From Bryopsis sp. KO-2023 (taxonomy: Eukaryota; Chlorophyta; Ulvophyceae; Bryopsidales; Bryopsidaceae): a stretch of 64,000 nucleotides of DNA. Every line of letters begins with the position of its first letter. Position 1 is the stretch's first letter. A model generated the notes under the pieces. That model had not been told where the DNA came from, made no database searches, and saw nothing but the letters and a program-made list of their open reading frames with translations. Location: positions 5,977,001 to 6,041,000 of the forward strand of contig BSYQ01000006.1 of assembly GCA_030272585.1 (NCBI GenBank), written 5' to 3'. Shown here one piece after another: positions 45,203 through 58,700 of this stretch. The position numbers and the translations under genes were made by a program.

Positions 45203-45763
45203 GGTCTGGAGGGGGCTGAAGCCTGTTGCTCCTGTATCCCCATTCACAAACACCATCTGGACCAGCATGGAACGTGTTTGTACGCGAGTACTGGGCTTCC
45301 ATTGGAAGCATCCAAACCAATTCAAAGACGGTGTTTTTATATTTGGAGAGGAAATGATGAATGACCATATGTTCCAATTGCATAAAAGAGACAGGTATAC
45401 TGGGTGGTGAGCTTTTTGCTAGAAGCGACTTGACGACAAGGTTTTGTTTGAGCAATAAGAAAGATGAATAGCATTTGGGGGTTTATACATTCGGTTTCGG
45501 CTAGGCTACTCGTTCCTGGCAGTAGAGGCTGGTCGTTGGTTGGGGGGGGGGGAGGGTTACCTTTTCGTACACGGTTTTGTCCTTATTGTGGCCCACCTTG
45601 GATTGAAGATAAAACCAAACCAGACTTATTTTTCGATGTTTGTTTTTTCGAATCTACCTCTTAGATTTCGAGATTTGTTTGTTTTCTATATTTTGATTAG
45701 GGACTTTTTTGTTGACCAGATCAAGGATGGGTACCTCTTTTTTTCCGATCTGCATATGCTCTA

Positions 45764-45863
45764 AGATGTCATATTCTCTGGAACTGTTAATATTTTTTGA
45801 CCTCCTCCTCTGAAGATGTCATATTCTCTGGAACTGTTAATATTTTTTGACCTCCTCCTCTGA
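45764..45863. repeat. 50-bp direct tandem repeat, two copies
   Basis: The segment from AAGATGTCATATTCTCTGG to CCTCCTCCTCTG is repeated exactly with a period of 50 bp (first copy about 45763-45812, second 45813-45862). It lies between the two tandem gene copies. Confidence 0.95.
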
Positions 45864-46459
45864 AAATATCGCACAGAAGTTAAAGAAAACATTGGATGTG
45901 GATTCTTTCTGATGGATTTGGAATTCTACTCCAATACGAGATATACACTACATCACGAAGCTTCTCGAGCTCATCATCCCAGGCTGCTATCATAAGATGA
46001 TGTTGTAGTGCACACCCCAAATTTTTTACAAACATAAGTCCCCACCACACTTCTCTTTCTCCCAAATGACCCACTATGTATTGAGCGATGACTGGAAGCA
46101 ACTCTGACATGTTAGGCCGCAGGACCTGACATTCAAGACACTCATTTCATGCTTATGGCAATAGAGATGTTTGCGTTCCCGGCTGTTTAGTGCCCAACCT
46201 TCGGAGTGGCGAGCGGTCGATCGAGCTCACGAACTCTTTAATTTCGAATCAGATTCTTCTCCGTTGCGTGTGTTATTGATCTCTCCACCACGTGCTTCCA
46301 CACATACGATGTGCTCTGACAACACGGAGTCAGATCCCAACACCTTTCGTTGAGAGTACACAGGTCATTTTAAAGGTCGTTTTGTAGAGTCTTTGCACTT
46401 TGTCGCGCACTTCAGACGCGTTGAGTCGTTTTTAGATTGCTCACGTTCAAAGCAGGGCA

Positions 46460-46954
46460 ATGAGCTACAGAAGCGTGCTGCTTATCAGCAGCCTCTTATG
46501 CTTGGAATCTGTCATGGGCATGCGTCTACCAGTTTACCTAAACGAGATCACGGTCCACAAGAGCCACGACCGGATGGATGATAACCCGGATATATACTTG
46601 AAGTGCTCCACGAACCCATATTGGGTGGTTCTCCCGGGTGTAAGAAAAGTGGGGAAAACGTACAACTTCAGTGGAGAGGGTGTCCCTGTAACGAGCATCA
46701 ACGAAGGCTCCTGCACGACGTGCACTCTCGTGGAGAAAGACAGTTTCTCCAGTGACGACGAGTACGGGACAGTGGAGATCTGTGAAAAAGATTTTCTTCC
46801 TGGGGGACGCATGTCTGTTTCTGTGGGCAACGAGTTTGAAGCAGAGTTTGAGTGTCTGGCATGTTTGCCACGCACTCCGTTAGTCCGACGGGGACAGTCA
46901 TCATCGTCTTGTGCTGTGACTCTAGATGTCTCCTGCCCGCCTTGTTTCTGTTGA
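46460..46954 (+). CDS. Small secreted Cys-containing protein, tandem copy B
   Basis: A single open exon of 164 residues, paralogous to copy A. It has the same SVLLISSLLCLESVMG signal core, then VYLNEITVHKSHDRMDDNP, VGKTYNFSGEGVPVTS, CTTCTLVEKDSF, the GGRMSVSVG segment, CLACLPRTPLVRR, and a CPPCFC end. Cys positions and the CLACLPRTP block are identical between copies, while several surface positions differ. This suggests function was kept with divergence in exposed residues. The gene is intronless and preceded by the same GTACACAGGTCATTTTAA upstream block as copy A. Confidence 0.75.
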   Translation: MSYRSVLLISSLLCLESVMGMRLPVYLNEITVHKSHDRMDDNPDIYLKCSTNPYWVVLPGVRKVGKTYNFSGEGVPVTSINEGSCTTCTLVEKDSFSSDDEYGTVEICEKDFLPGGRMSVSVGNEFEAEFECLACLPRTPLVRRGQSSSSCAVTLDVSCPPCFC

Positions 46955-48987
46955 TATATTTGGAGGGTTTTTTATTGATAGTGGGGTAAATGTATGTTGC
47001 TCCTGCCCTGGTCCCTTTTCTCAAACACCATCCGGACCAGCATGGAAAGTGTTTGTACGCGAGTGCTGGGCTTCCACTGAAAGGATCCAAACAAAGTTAG
47101 AGATGCTGATTTTGTATTTGGAAATGATCATGCATGACCACATGTCCAAATTGTGCAATAGAGACAGGTACATGCTGGGTGGGGGTTTGTTTGTGCACTT
47201 TTTAAAACAGGAATAGCACTGTGGGAAATGATCTCATGCTGATACACGACATTCCCTTTTACCAAAAACATCCACCCAGGTGGTGGATAATCCTGCTATA
47301 CTATTCAAAAACACACTCTTTTTCATTTTCACAGAAGCGTATTATCCTCAGGAGCCTGGTAAGAATAAACAAGAGACAAACACTAAATCCCTTATAATTA
47401 AACCCCAGCCAGAAATACATCACCAGAATCAAGTTTTCCCCCTGGTGTTCAACAGTTGTTTTGAAGAAAAACAAAAAGGAATATTATGTTTGCAAGGGAA
47501 CCCCTCCTTTCCTTGAACCCTAAAGTGGCCGATTTTGATTTCACCTTTCCAACCCTCCTAATTATCACAACAGAATTTGCCGAGAGAATAATCACCAACC
47601 CCCCGAAATTTTTTACCCCCCCCCCAAAAAAAACAGAGGGGGAAAGATTCGTCATATTGCTTCCTTTGAAAAACCACCTGTTGGATAATTAAGAAAACAA
47701 GAAGAATTCTCCAGTCAATTTCCTTTTCTTTTTCCCAAAACCACAGGCCACTTGTTTTCTTGGCTTGTTTCTTTCTAGTTTTCTTTTTTTTCTTCTTTTT
47801 TTTATGTTTTGCTTTTCCGTACTGAAAGCAACATATTACAACAACGATTGAGGGGGGTCTGGAAAGAAAAAAAAGAAATTAAAAAAAAAACACCAAAAGG
47901 AGGTAAGGGAGTGCATTTGATAAATCGACACACTCACACTTTTTCCTCTTTTTTTTTTTAATATATATAATCTAGACCACAGGTTTCTTTTTTTTGTATT
48001 GCCCAGCACATATTTTTCTTATGTATGAATTCTATCATAAGTTTCAGCAACTCGAAACTTGAACATGTGTTTTTTTTGAGCTCACAGATCTGGGCCTATC
48101 CCACTGCAATAGTAAAAGAATAACCTAATCAAAAAAGGGTTCCAAAAAAAAAGAAAAATTAAAACGCAACAAAAAACCACTTCCTTCTTTTGCTTCTTTC
48201 TTTTTTTTCCCCCTTTTTTTTCTCTTTTATCTCACGTCTCTTTTCTTTTTCTGTTTTTTTTTTTATAACAATAATATCTCTCAACAAAACTTTTTAACAA
48301 AACTCCCAAGCCACCGGACGAAAAAAAAACAAAAAAAAACAAGAAAAATGAAAATAAAAACCAAAACAAAAGAAAATATAAAAAACACACCACAAGGAAC
48401 CCCATAGTAGGATGTATTTCTCTTTTCCCTTTTTTTACTGATACAAGTGGGGCTTTTTCTTTCTCGTTTTCTGCAATCGGGTGTGCAGAATTTTATGTAA
48501 TATTTCTAAGCAACTAAAATTTTACCCACAGCTACTAAACCCAAGAAGGAAAAAAACACACAAATAAAAACAAAAATAAAAATAATAGTTAAAAAAAAAG
48601 AAGATATCCTTGATTGCTTTGTTTTCGTCAATTAGCTCGCGGACTGCTTTTTCTTCTTCTTTTTTTTTTCCTTTCTTTTTTCTTTTTCCCACCTCCCCGG
48701 GAAACCCCATCCGTTCGAGAACACAACATTGACGATTTTTTCTTTTTTGGTTTTTCCTTGTCTTTTGTAAACTTGATTGGACCAGAACCCATCCTCCGGT
48801 CAATTTCCCAAGTAAGCTTCTTTTTTTAATTTTTTTATATAGTTTTTTCCTTCAATTTTTTCGATTCCCTCTCTCTCTCTCTCCCAATTTTTTCAATTTT
48901 TTTTCCCTCCCCCCGTCCATCCTTTCTTTCCGTAACCCCACCGCTCCTTGTTTCAATTTTTTTTCCCCTTAATCTTTTTAAAATCAA
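46955..48987. other. Duplicated 3' flank, then T/A-rich spacer
   Basis: Up to about 47190 the DNA is the duplicated downstream flank of copy B. The rest is dominated by poly(T), poly(A) and C-then-A runs (for example 47616-47633), with no coding exon supported. It ends at the TON2-like stop codon. Confidence 0.5.
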
Positions 48988-50819
48988 TCAACTTAATTCG
49001 ACCTCACCGTTTTCATGCCGCCAAAATTCCCACATATCCGCAAGCATCCCAAACACGTTTGCAGCTTTCCCCGATCTTTCCAAATCTTGTCTATACATTT
49101 TGCCAAACACCTTAGGATTCACCATTTCGAAAATCTCATTGACCACATTTTCACACATGTTTGGATCTTCGCTGCCCTCCTGCTGGCATTCCACCCAGAC
49201 ATCAAAAACCTCCCGAAAAAACATGTGAATATCCACGTGCGTCAAGTACCCTTTCTTCTCGATATCAAAAATCGGGAAAAAATAGCGGATCGCTGCCGGG
49301 GCACCCTTGTCTCTCCATGCAATGACGAATTCTGCAAATTTTTCCAGGTCCATTTCACGACCGGCGGTGTTGGTGCTGCGTGGGGTAGTTTTGACGATCC
49401 GCTCCTCGAACAATCGATGGAGAAACAGAGGTGTGAACTTGGCGCCCTGAAATGCTAGCAAGTCTCCGACGACCAGACGTCGGTGGCCTCGCGAATCCAA
49501 CTCACGAAAAGCATCGATGATCGTTTCGATGGACTGGAGCCAAAAAAAAACAACACATCCACGATTGTTCAGAGTTTGCTTTCCCAGATATTGAACCACC
49601 CACGTTTCTGGGCGAATTGACAAGTGAAGCAATCTCTTGTTCGTTTTTCCTTTAAAAAATGGGGTTGAAGGCGGTTCTTTTTTTTTGTCCGTGAGAATAA
49701 TTCACAATTCTGCCTCGAGATCGCAACCCGCTTCTTGTGACGAAGAAGTCACAAGTCTGACATAGTCTCGGATGCCAACTCACTAGTATTCTCAGGGAAA
49801 TCGTGTGTGTCACAAAAAGAGGGGAAAAAAACAGATTTGAAAGGAAGGTAATGCCATACCTTTCTGGAGAACCAGTTGTTTCCATCCGGATCATCGAAGC
49901 CGTCTTTCTCCAGGGCCCCTCTGACTCTTTGCAATTCCTCCATCACTGGACTTACTAAAAGATCCACCGTCCTCATGATCCCATTTCGGCCATGATGAAA
50001 AACGAACTTCGCAGCCGCCACCTGAAAAACAACCCCCCCGCCCGGGTTCAAATCCAAGAAACAAGCAAAGATTCCACTGCATTTTCCAAGAGAATTATCG
50101 TTAATACTTATTGAAAAAAATTGGAAAAAATTGAGAAAATGCTATTGCACCTGTCTGGCCCGAAAGAGCATCATTGTGTCGGTGTCCTGTCCCTCGAACA
50201 CTTGGATTTCCTCCAGAAAGTCCTCCAAAGCTTTGCCAGTGAGATGACCGTTGGCAAATTTATCATGGTAGCAGAGCTCAATATTCTTCCATCCGAAAAA
50301 AGAAAGAAAAAATCCACACAACACATCAGATTTCTTTCCCGTTTTCTCAAATTCCTGGTCAAACACCAGCCTGGTAGTGACTTTTTGGATGCTTTTCCTT
50401 CTCTCAAGTGTCCTGCATTTTTTAAAACGGAGCCCGTCCGCAGTGGAAATGATTAATCCAGATTGACAAAATATGCCCAAAGAATTACCCAAAAAAAAAC
50501 AGAAAAAAAGAAAAAAACACCCTTCAGATCTTCCACGTCCCCTCACCAACTTTTTCATTTGAACAAATCTTTGAATGTAATCCCCCGCAACTTCAACGGG
50601 GACCGCCCCTCCGAATGCTTGCAGCTTGAGAAACGTAGTGGCTAAGAAACACCTGTCCAGTTCGCCCCCCCACAAATCCCGGCACCTCTCCCTCACACGC
50701 CACATTCCTTCAAAATCCATGTAGTCCTCTCCGTTCTCATCAGTCAGACTGGATTCCTCCCTCAGCCAATCCACCACCAGGCTGACATCGTCCGCAGTCA
50801 GCAAATTGCTAGCTAATTT
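48988..50819 (-). CDS. TON2: TON2/FASS-type PP2A B'' regulatory subunit (PPP2R3C family), 5' end unresolved
   Basis: Four in-phase exons: 50819-50547, 50285-50151, 50021-49860 and 49533-48988 (stop TGA at 48990-48988). Conserved blocks in order: LLTADDVSLVVDWLREE, MDFEGMWRVRERC, HDKFANGHLTGKALEDF (EF-hand-like), AAAKFVFHHGRNGIMRTVDL, then DPDGNNWFSRKSIETIIDAF, GREMDLEKFAEFVIAW, IFDIEKKGYLTHVDIHMFFR (second EF-hand-like), and a MLADMWEFWRHENGE end. Block order matches plant TON2/FASS and animal PPP2R3C, which target protein phosphatase 2A. In plants TON2 organises cortical microtubules and the preprophase band. The N-terminal exons lie between 50820 and about 52130 but could not be fixed. A candidate start (MTVADQAEHVNGVGFETEP, minus strand near 52040) is possible. 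Confidence 0.88.
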
Positions 50820-52706
50820 CTGCCAAACCAATGGGGGCAATCAATGTAAAACATCAGCACCAACACTGCAACTCAACTTTTTTTCCCCTCGCTGGGTTCT
50901 TGATGGACTACCACTGTCCATGAAAAATGGGGGGAAAAAAGGCACCACCATAAAGCTAGCACTTAGCCCCATAACCCCTCCCATAACCCAGCATGAGAAC
51001 AGGCTGTCGTTTCCGCTGCTTTCGGACGAAAAAGATGTAAACTAACCCTCCCCCAAGAAAAAAGAGTAACTGAAAAAAGATGCTGCACCCACCCTGCCCT
51101 CCTGGCTCATCTCAATCTGCCCTTCACTTTTTCCAAAACCCAGCTCAATGATTGATCACACCTCAAGTTTGAGAGTGAAAGCTGCAGGCCTGTAGCTTTC
51201 CTCGCCAGCGTCCATCTCCCTCTGCAATCATCGCCCGCCAAAACGTAACGTGTAATGCATCACGCCTTGGTGTGTGTGTTTTTTTCGGCTCTACGGTATG
51301 CTAAGAAAACTGGGCCAAGAAATTATCGATCCCATGCACAGCAAAATGTCACTATGGTCGAAAATTTCCTAGTTATATCAAATATTGCCCTATTCGCCCC
51401 CCGAAAAAGCAAAATAAGAATGAAAGTAACTATTGTCAGGCCATTTATTCCAGCTCTAGGCAGCATCATGTTGTAGTTGAGTTTTCTCCCTGCCTGGGCG
51501 ATTGATTTTCTCACAAAGGCCAGGTTGGATTGGGATATCATGATGTCATTGAAACACTCATGCCAAAAATTCACCAACAGATTTGAGTGAGTTGGATCAT
51601 ATCAACGTTACTAACACTGGGTCTACTTTTCGATATTTTTTCAGGGGGTGCGCTTGGGCGTTTTTTATATCCGTGCAGAATGCGGTGCGGGGCGAGCGAT
51701 TAGAACACCACCACAAACGAAAAATGAAAAAACTTTCACCTCACCGACTTCAACAGCCAGCTTGGGCAAACGGAAAACGTGCAACTGGACGAGGTGCTCG
51801 CCCCTGTTTCCACCGTCGAATCCACACGCCTCCCTGCGTCGAACACACGAAACCTAAGAAAAACATCCCTCTGGACGGATGTGAATCGCAAACCCAGCAA
51901 CACTCCAACGAACGAGGCTTCTTCTCCTGCAAATTCTCATTCGCGAGCCCCACGTACCCGCGGAGTCGATGAAATTGCAAGGCGTCGGTTCGGTTTCGAA
52001 CCCCACCCCGTTCACGTGCTCCGCTTGGTCGGCGACCGTCATCTTCCTCCAGTCACGAAGAGTTCCAGACACAGCTTTCGCGCTATAGCGAAATACGTCA
52101 GCCGTTCTGAGTCGAAACAGAAGCACCGTCGAGCCGTGGCCCCAGATCGCGCCACAAGCGTTTTCTTACCACAGAACTCTGCAGCATTCGGTTTTCTGTT
52201 GCGAATCATGGCCACGTGTACCCCCCATCAGCCGATATTACTCTTCGCTCCAGCAACGAAACGAAAACACACACACGCGCACACACACACATCGATTTCG
52301 TTGGGACCGACGGATTTTCTTTCCTCGTCACAGCCCCCCGACGGTGGCTAGCAACTTTCGAGGCCGCGATTCTTTTCGAGTTCTCTTTCCGTGTCGTTGA
52401 TCGCGAAACCCGAAGGTTCAGGAAGAAGCCACAACGCGGGCTGTGTCCTCCGAAGTACACACTCTTCTCAGATTTCTAATCGAAAAGGCGACCCGTTGGG
52501 ACCGCGTTGGCATCACACCTATTGGAGCGCTTTCGCCATCCCGTTTTTCTCTTTTGGATTTCCCAAACGTAACCAATCGAAAAAGCGAACCGTGTTCTTT
52601 CGGTTTGGTCGACAGTTTGCGGCCTAAGAGGGAGCGTATTTCCCTGTCAACTCTGTTTTTTTTGCCGTTTTTCGAGTCAAGAACAGAAGGCTTGTCCGAC
52701 AGAGCG
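50820..52706. other. Divergent upstream region of TON2 and SAC9, CpG-rich
   Basis: The region is CpG-rich between about 51.7 and 52.7 kb, with no single convincing protein on either strand. It probably holds 5' exons and UTRs of the TON2-like gene (minus) and the promoter of SAC9 (plus). It includes a CA/CG dinucleotide tract near 52268-52290. Confidence 0.4.
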
Positions 52707-55700
52707 ATGACCGATCCCAACCCGCGCGGTTGGCGTCTCAGGGACGAGTCTCTGGTGCTCGTGTTGCAGGTTTTACCTGCTGAACGGCACTTCTTATTGA
52801 TTTCTTTAGCGACGAGGTGCAGTTGATTACATGGTCTATAAAGGAAAACACAACACAGTCGTCTCCTCTGGAATTTCTTTCTGTTCAACCAGAAGTGAAG
52901 TTTCTTTCACGTTTTTCAAGAAGTCAGAAAAAAAGTGGGCACAAGTTCATTTGCCGATTCAATGCACTGAGGGGACAAAGAACCAACACATTTTTTGAGA
53001 AGACGTGACGAGAATCCAGCTGAGCGAAAGGAATAAAAAAAACGAGACAGCAGGGAGAAAATAAAGTCTTGTGGTAACTTCGTGGGTTAGAAATAACGTT
53101 CGAAAGATCTTTTTAACTTGCAACAGGGAGGACGTCCAGTTGGTGCGTTTCGACCCTGTGAGTGGAGCGCTCAGTTTCAGGGGAGAAAAAGGGTTCGACG
53201 TTTTTGACAGCGACGTGAGTGACCTTCCCTTCCAATTCATTTTTTTGTTGCACCTAGGCTCCCCAAAATAAACAAATTCTTCACAAGACAAGAATTTTTC
53301 TGCTCAATCTCTTTCCATCTTTCTTTTTTATTCTGGATTGTGCACAATGTGTGAATATTTTGCATGTTAAGCATTTGTTTATTCCATTCATTGTTTTTTT
53401 TTCCATTTTCCAGGGAGAAGCATTGTCCTACTTGAAATTGCAAGGAAGTGTGAAGGTGAAATTAGTTTATTCCTATTTCATTTCCAGTTCAGGATTGCAT
53501 TGGAATATATCCCCATTTTAAAATAATTGTTGAAATGCACAAGCTCTTTTTTTGCCTTCCAACCGACATTAATGCGCTTTGTTTTTAATCCAATTTTCTG
53601 CTTATTTTATTTTATAAATATACACGTCTTTTTTTTCTTCACGGAGCAAACAAAGAGACTTTGGGTTTCCAGGGCGATAGGATACTTGTTTTTCATGGAA
53701 AACAAAAAATACAAATTCTTGACTTGAAATATCTGTGACTGTGTTTTTTTATTTTTGATGCACTTCATCTTCCCCCCCCCCAAAAAAAAAAATCTAAAAA
53801 GTAAAAAAAATCTAAAAAAACCTAAGAACAGAAGGAACAAAAAAAAGGAAGTGGTACACCACATATTATTGGATTAGCCTGTTGACTAATCCGTTTTGTT
53901 TTTTTTCGAATGACAGCATCTTGGAAAGGGAAAATCAGCCCTTGGATATGTGGTGGTGGGGAACACTGGACTTCTTTTGCTTGCGGAGAATGCAAGCGTT
54001 TCAGCATTGCTACCAGGAGGCCACCAAATTAGAACCGTGACTAATACCGCTTGGTACAGGATCCCTTGTCAGGTGATTGATTGACTGACAAAGTTAATTT
54101 TACATTTAGAAAAATTAAAAAAGATGCTTACACAAATTATTACAAACACCAATTCTGTTGGATACCTTGCAGGGGTTGAATAGAGGTTTTATTATCTCAA
54201 GAGATTTTTTTTTATGCATGAGTATTTTCTTTTGTAACATTGGGGTGTGTTTTGGTTTGGTTTTTTCCAGGCAGATATTGGAGAAAAGTATGGCTTGACA
54301 CGGGAGGAACTGGATGAAAAAGCAAAAAAAATCACTGATTTCCCAATTAATGGTGAGCTGTTTTGGAGGACTACCAATTCCTCTAAGAAAACTGAGTTTT
54401 GCATTGCATTTGGGAACATCCTTCCCCTGGGTGAAAACGAAGTAAAATTGAAAATAAAACATAAAACCACATAAAAAGTAAAACAGAATGCCTTGAAAGT
54501 ACTGATGTCTGACTCTTCGTTCCTTATTTCCCATTTTTTGTTGGGGGCAGAAATATATGTGCCTGGTAGTCGACCCAAGAAATCAATCGCTCGATCAGTC
54601 AGTCAGTAATGTGATGGGTTCTGACACATTTCTTTCATTGGGGTTCTTTTGGTCCTATTTTTTTTTTCCAGGTGCACACTGGTACTGTGAAACGGTCGAT
54701 GTCAGCCGACCTTTTCCCAGCGAAAAGCCTGTGACAGATCCATCCTTCCAATTTGTATGGAACGCTTGGTTGAGCGAATCGTTCAGATCAGTTGGCCTCG
54801 ATAAGCAGTGCCCTGCACTCCTCCAGGTAGTTTCGGCCCAGCTTCCAATTTTTTTTTACTTTATTTAAAAAAATTGTGGAGGTCAATAAATCAGTTTTAA
54901 GTTTTGTTAACTTTATTTTTAAAATCGAGTGGTCGATCAATCTAGATGTGGATTTCTAGAATCTAGAACTGAGGTTTTTTTGCCTGTCTTTTTTTGGTAA
55001 GGGTACAGCTGAAATTCGAGAGCTGGAGGATGTGACAGGTGAATCCTTCAATCTGGTTTTGGTTTCCAGAAGAAGCAGGTTGCACCCTGGAACTCGATAC
55101 ATCGCAAGGTTAGCTAACCCCCCCCCCCCCAAAAAAAAAGGAAGAAAATTATTAAGCATGTCAGTGGAGTGATGTTTTTTTGTGTTTTTTTTTCTCCCAA
55201 AGAGAAACATAACAGCAGATGCAATACGTGTTTCGAAAAGAACTATCTGGTGGTTTTGCACAGGGTGAAACGAAGTATCTATTATGCAGCGTCACATTTA
55301 AAACCTACATGTTTTGAAACTTCGTTGGAATTGTTGTCCTGTGTCAATTATGTGCAATGAAATTGGGCTGCGTGCGCAAGGTCTCAAAAAAAATAAAAAT
55401 GAATAAATATTTCAAAATCCCCTTAATAACAGATTTTCATGAACCATGTGATCATCCAGGGGGGGATTAAATTGTCAGTTGTGTGTTTGTGTTCTGACAG
55501 AGGTTTGAATGATGAGGGGGAACCCGGAAATGAAATTGAGTGCGAGCAAATCATATGGAGAACTGGGGAGACTGGAGATGACCCCATACCATGGAGCCGT
55601 TATGCATGGAGAAGGGGGACCGTTCCCATCCGCTGGGGGGTCACCATAAGAAACGGAGGCTTGGGAGAGGCGGAAATCAGCATTCGAAGGGAGAAAACTT

Positions 55701-58700
55701 TCATGGGCACCAAGGAGTAGGTTTTTGTTTTCCTGGGATGTGTGGATTTTTTTTTTGTTGATTTAGTTTGCACATGTGTTTATTTCACATGAAGGTTTGA
55801 CATGTTTTTGATATTACCAGTCCACCATGGCTCCGAAAAATAGAGGGAAGCTGCTTTTCATTAGAGACGATGCGGCTCCCTTTATGGTTTTTCTTCGCAT
55901 GTTTCGTTTTGAAAGCATTGTTCTAATTAATTAGTTAGTTAGTTAGTTAATGCCTGCATATCCCTCCAACAAGTTTTTTTGCTTTTTTGCTTGAATTTAT
56001 ACATTCATTTTCTCAATTGGTCGATTGTGCGTGAAGGTATGTTCGGCGTGTCCAAAAGAGGTTCTGTCCTGACTACGAATTGGAACAAGGAATAGAAGCA
56101 GAAAGCAGCCGGTCTGCTGACTCTTCCACAGCTTCAACATCAGGTAGAGGTAAAGTCGATTCAAGAGCATCTTTTGTCAACTTAAATTCCTGACATGATG
56201 AAAAATGTCCTGTCGAAAGAAAATGTCGGAAATGATGGACCTTTTTTCCACACAAATGGAAGCAAAAAAGGGTGGGAACAGAATAAAAAGGACACTGAAA
56301 ATTGGAATGAATATGCAGCGAAGAATGGGGTAAAACAGACATTCCCCCCCCCACCCATATCAGCTGTTGAACCCCCAGGTTCAATAGAAGGTCCAATTTG
56401 AACTCTTCGTGTCGAGAAGCGTTTCGATTTTGACATGCATGGACCTTCTTGCTGGTAGGCTACTCAGCATTCGATGACAGGTCGAGAAAACTTGCAGCTC
56501 CTGGACCTGGAGTGGATCCTTCCAAAAGCGTACCTGTGGCTTTCGTTTCCTTGTTGAGAAAAGGGACCCCAGATCGAGACCGCAGCGAAGGAAAACTTGC
56601 CACAGCATTCGATCAAGTGAGTTTGCGAATGTCTCATTTCCCAAAAAGAAATTTTTTGACCTGATTTCCAAATAGAGTGGAGAATAATCAACCAAAATTT
56701 TGCAAAAAAACAATAATGAACTCTGTTCGTAAAGACTGTCCTGTTCTCTTTCTTTTTTTATTCAAAGAGGTCAAAAAGCTTCTTCCCCAGTTTAGTCTAG
56801 TTATTTTGGAGTTCCTTGCATTTGCTTGTTTAACATCCAATAAATTTAATTTAGGACTTTTTTCTCAAAAGACGAAGAATTGATTGTTGTTTGCAGGCTT
56901 TGCTGCTAATGCGAAGAGAGTGCCAGCTGCCTACCACCTATTTTGCATTAGATTGGCATGAAATGGATAAGCAATTGGGGACTTGTCAAGTTATAGAGGC
57001 ACTTTGGAGCTTGATGAAAAGCACTGTCGAATCTCATGGCTTTGCTGCTGGCCATTTTATTCCACAGTCTGTAGATCAAAAAGGTACTCGTCTTTTTTTT
57101 TCTTTTTTTTTTCCGTTTTTTTCGGTTTTTTTTTTTTTTTTGGGGGGGGGGGGGGGGATTTTCAAAAATATTTAGCCTCATCGAACAATTTTGGCCAGAA
57201 TGAAAGCATTTTAAACATTTAAATATTCATGACAAATGATGTATTTATGGACATTGTTTTTATACCTGTGGGCATCTGTGAACTTTGCATTTCGAGTTTA
57301 TTTGGAAAAATGGCACGTCTTTATAAATTTGATGAAAGTTTGTTCCCTTCGCCCCTTCGCCCCCTGGATGCATTTCAAATAAAGTTTTTGTAATATCTTC
57401 TCACCCTTTTATTTTTATTTTTTGCAAAGTCGGTGAAGTGGATGAATCGAGAAGGACATGGTGGGGTGGCCGTCTCAGTATGTGCTGGCTGAGTCAGCAA
57501 AAAGGCGTCGCAAGGTGATCTTTTACTGACGAGCACTAATTTTCCTTTCGAATATAGGAAGAGGGGGGAAGGAGGGGGGGATCTTGCTTTATGTTGTAAC
57601 CACTAACCCCTGTTTTTTTTTTCTTTTTGTAGGTATAATTGTGCGGATTCCTTGGATAGAACTAATGTCGCCAGCTTCTTTATGTCCGTCCAGGTACGCA
57701 CTACTTCTTTCGCTCACCCCCTCCCCCCCCCAAAAAAAAATAAAATGAAAAAGATCATAGTAAAATGATATGGAACTCGTATTTCCCCATATTTTCCTGC
57801 TTATTTGCACCAACTACATGAGTCTGAATACCATCAAAAGGAAAAAAGCAAAAATCCAAGAAAACGTTCTGTATGTATTAATGGATGTTGATGGGACCCC
57901 TGATATTATTGTATATCTTTTCTTGGTTGCTGTTTTAGATTTTCGTCGAGCAGTGCAGACGGATGGGTTTGACTGTAGTATCGGACGGAAAAGGATTCAA
58001 TGTGGGGGAAAGAGTGCAAGGAAGGTTCAAAGGAAAACTGTGGGGAAAACCACCTGCCACCTCAAATGCAAAGCAACCTCCACACAGGTGTGTACCCTAC
58101 TGTACATATTATCTTATCGTTCCTCAACTTTTATCTCTTTTTTTCCTTTTCTTTTTTTTTTAGGGGGTCTAATTCTAGACAATTTGTTCCGGAAAGTTCC
58201 GACAGTAATCAATGGTTTTAAAGGCAGTTTGAATCAAGCCCTTGTTTTAGAATCGTCTCCCTTGTTTTAGAATCGTCTCGCTGGGGAAAGCGTCAGTAGC
58301 AAGTACATTTGTTTGGCCATGATTTGATTCAATCGCCGTCTCCTGTGGGTCTTTTTTTTCTAACACGATAATTACTTGATTTAGGTCACTTTCTCCTGAG
58401 CCCAAAACGCAGTTCCGGTCACATTCACCTCGGCTTCGCTCAAAAACTCCTCCACCACCAGAAGTCAGACTCCCTGAGGTACTTCCTTGAGCAACAAACC
58501 AATCTCCTTCCATGAATTTCAACAGAGAAGTATGCTATTTTTTCACAGGATCTTTTTTTCCCAGTTGAACCACCCATGGTGGGTTTTAGTTTCCCCTGTT
58601 TCTTTGCTGTTGAACTGGAGATTTCATATTTTGACTGAGTTCCAGTAATTTCCTTGGAAGGGCTGGGAAAGACGAAGGGATGATGTGACTGGCAACGTCT

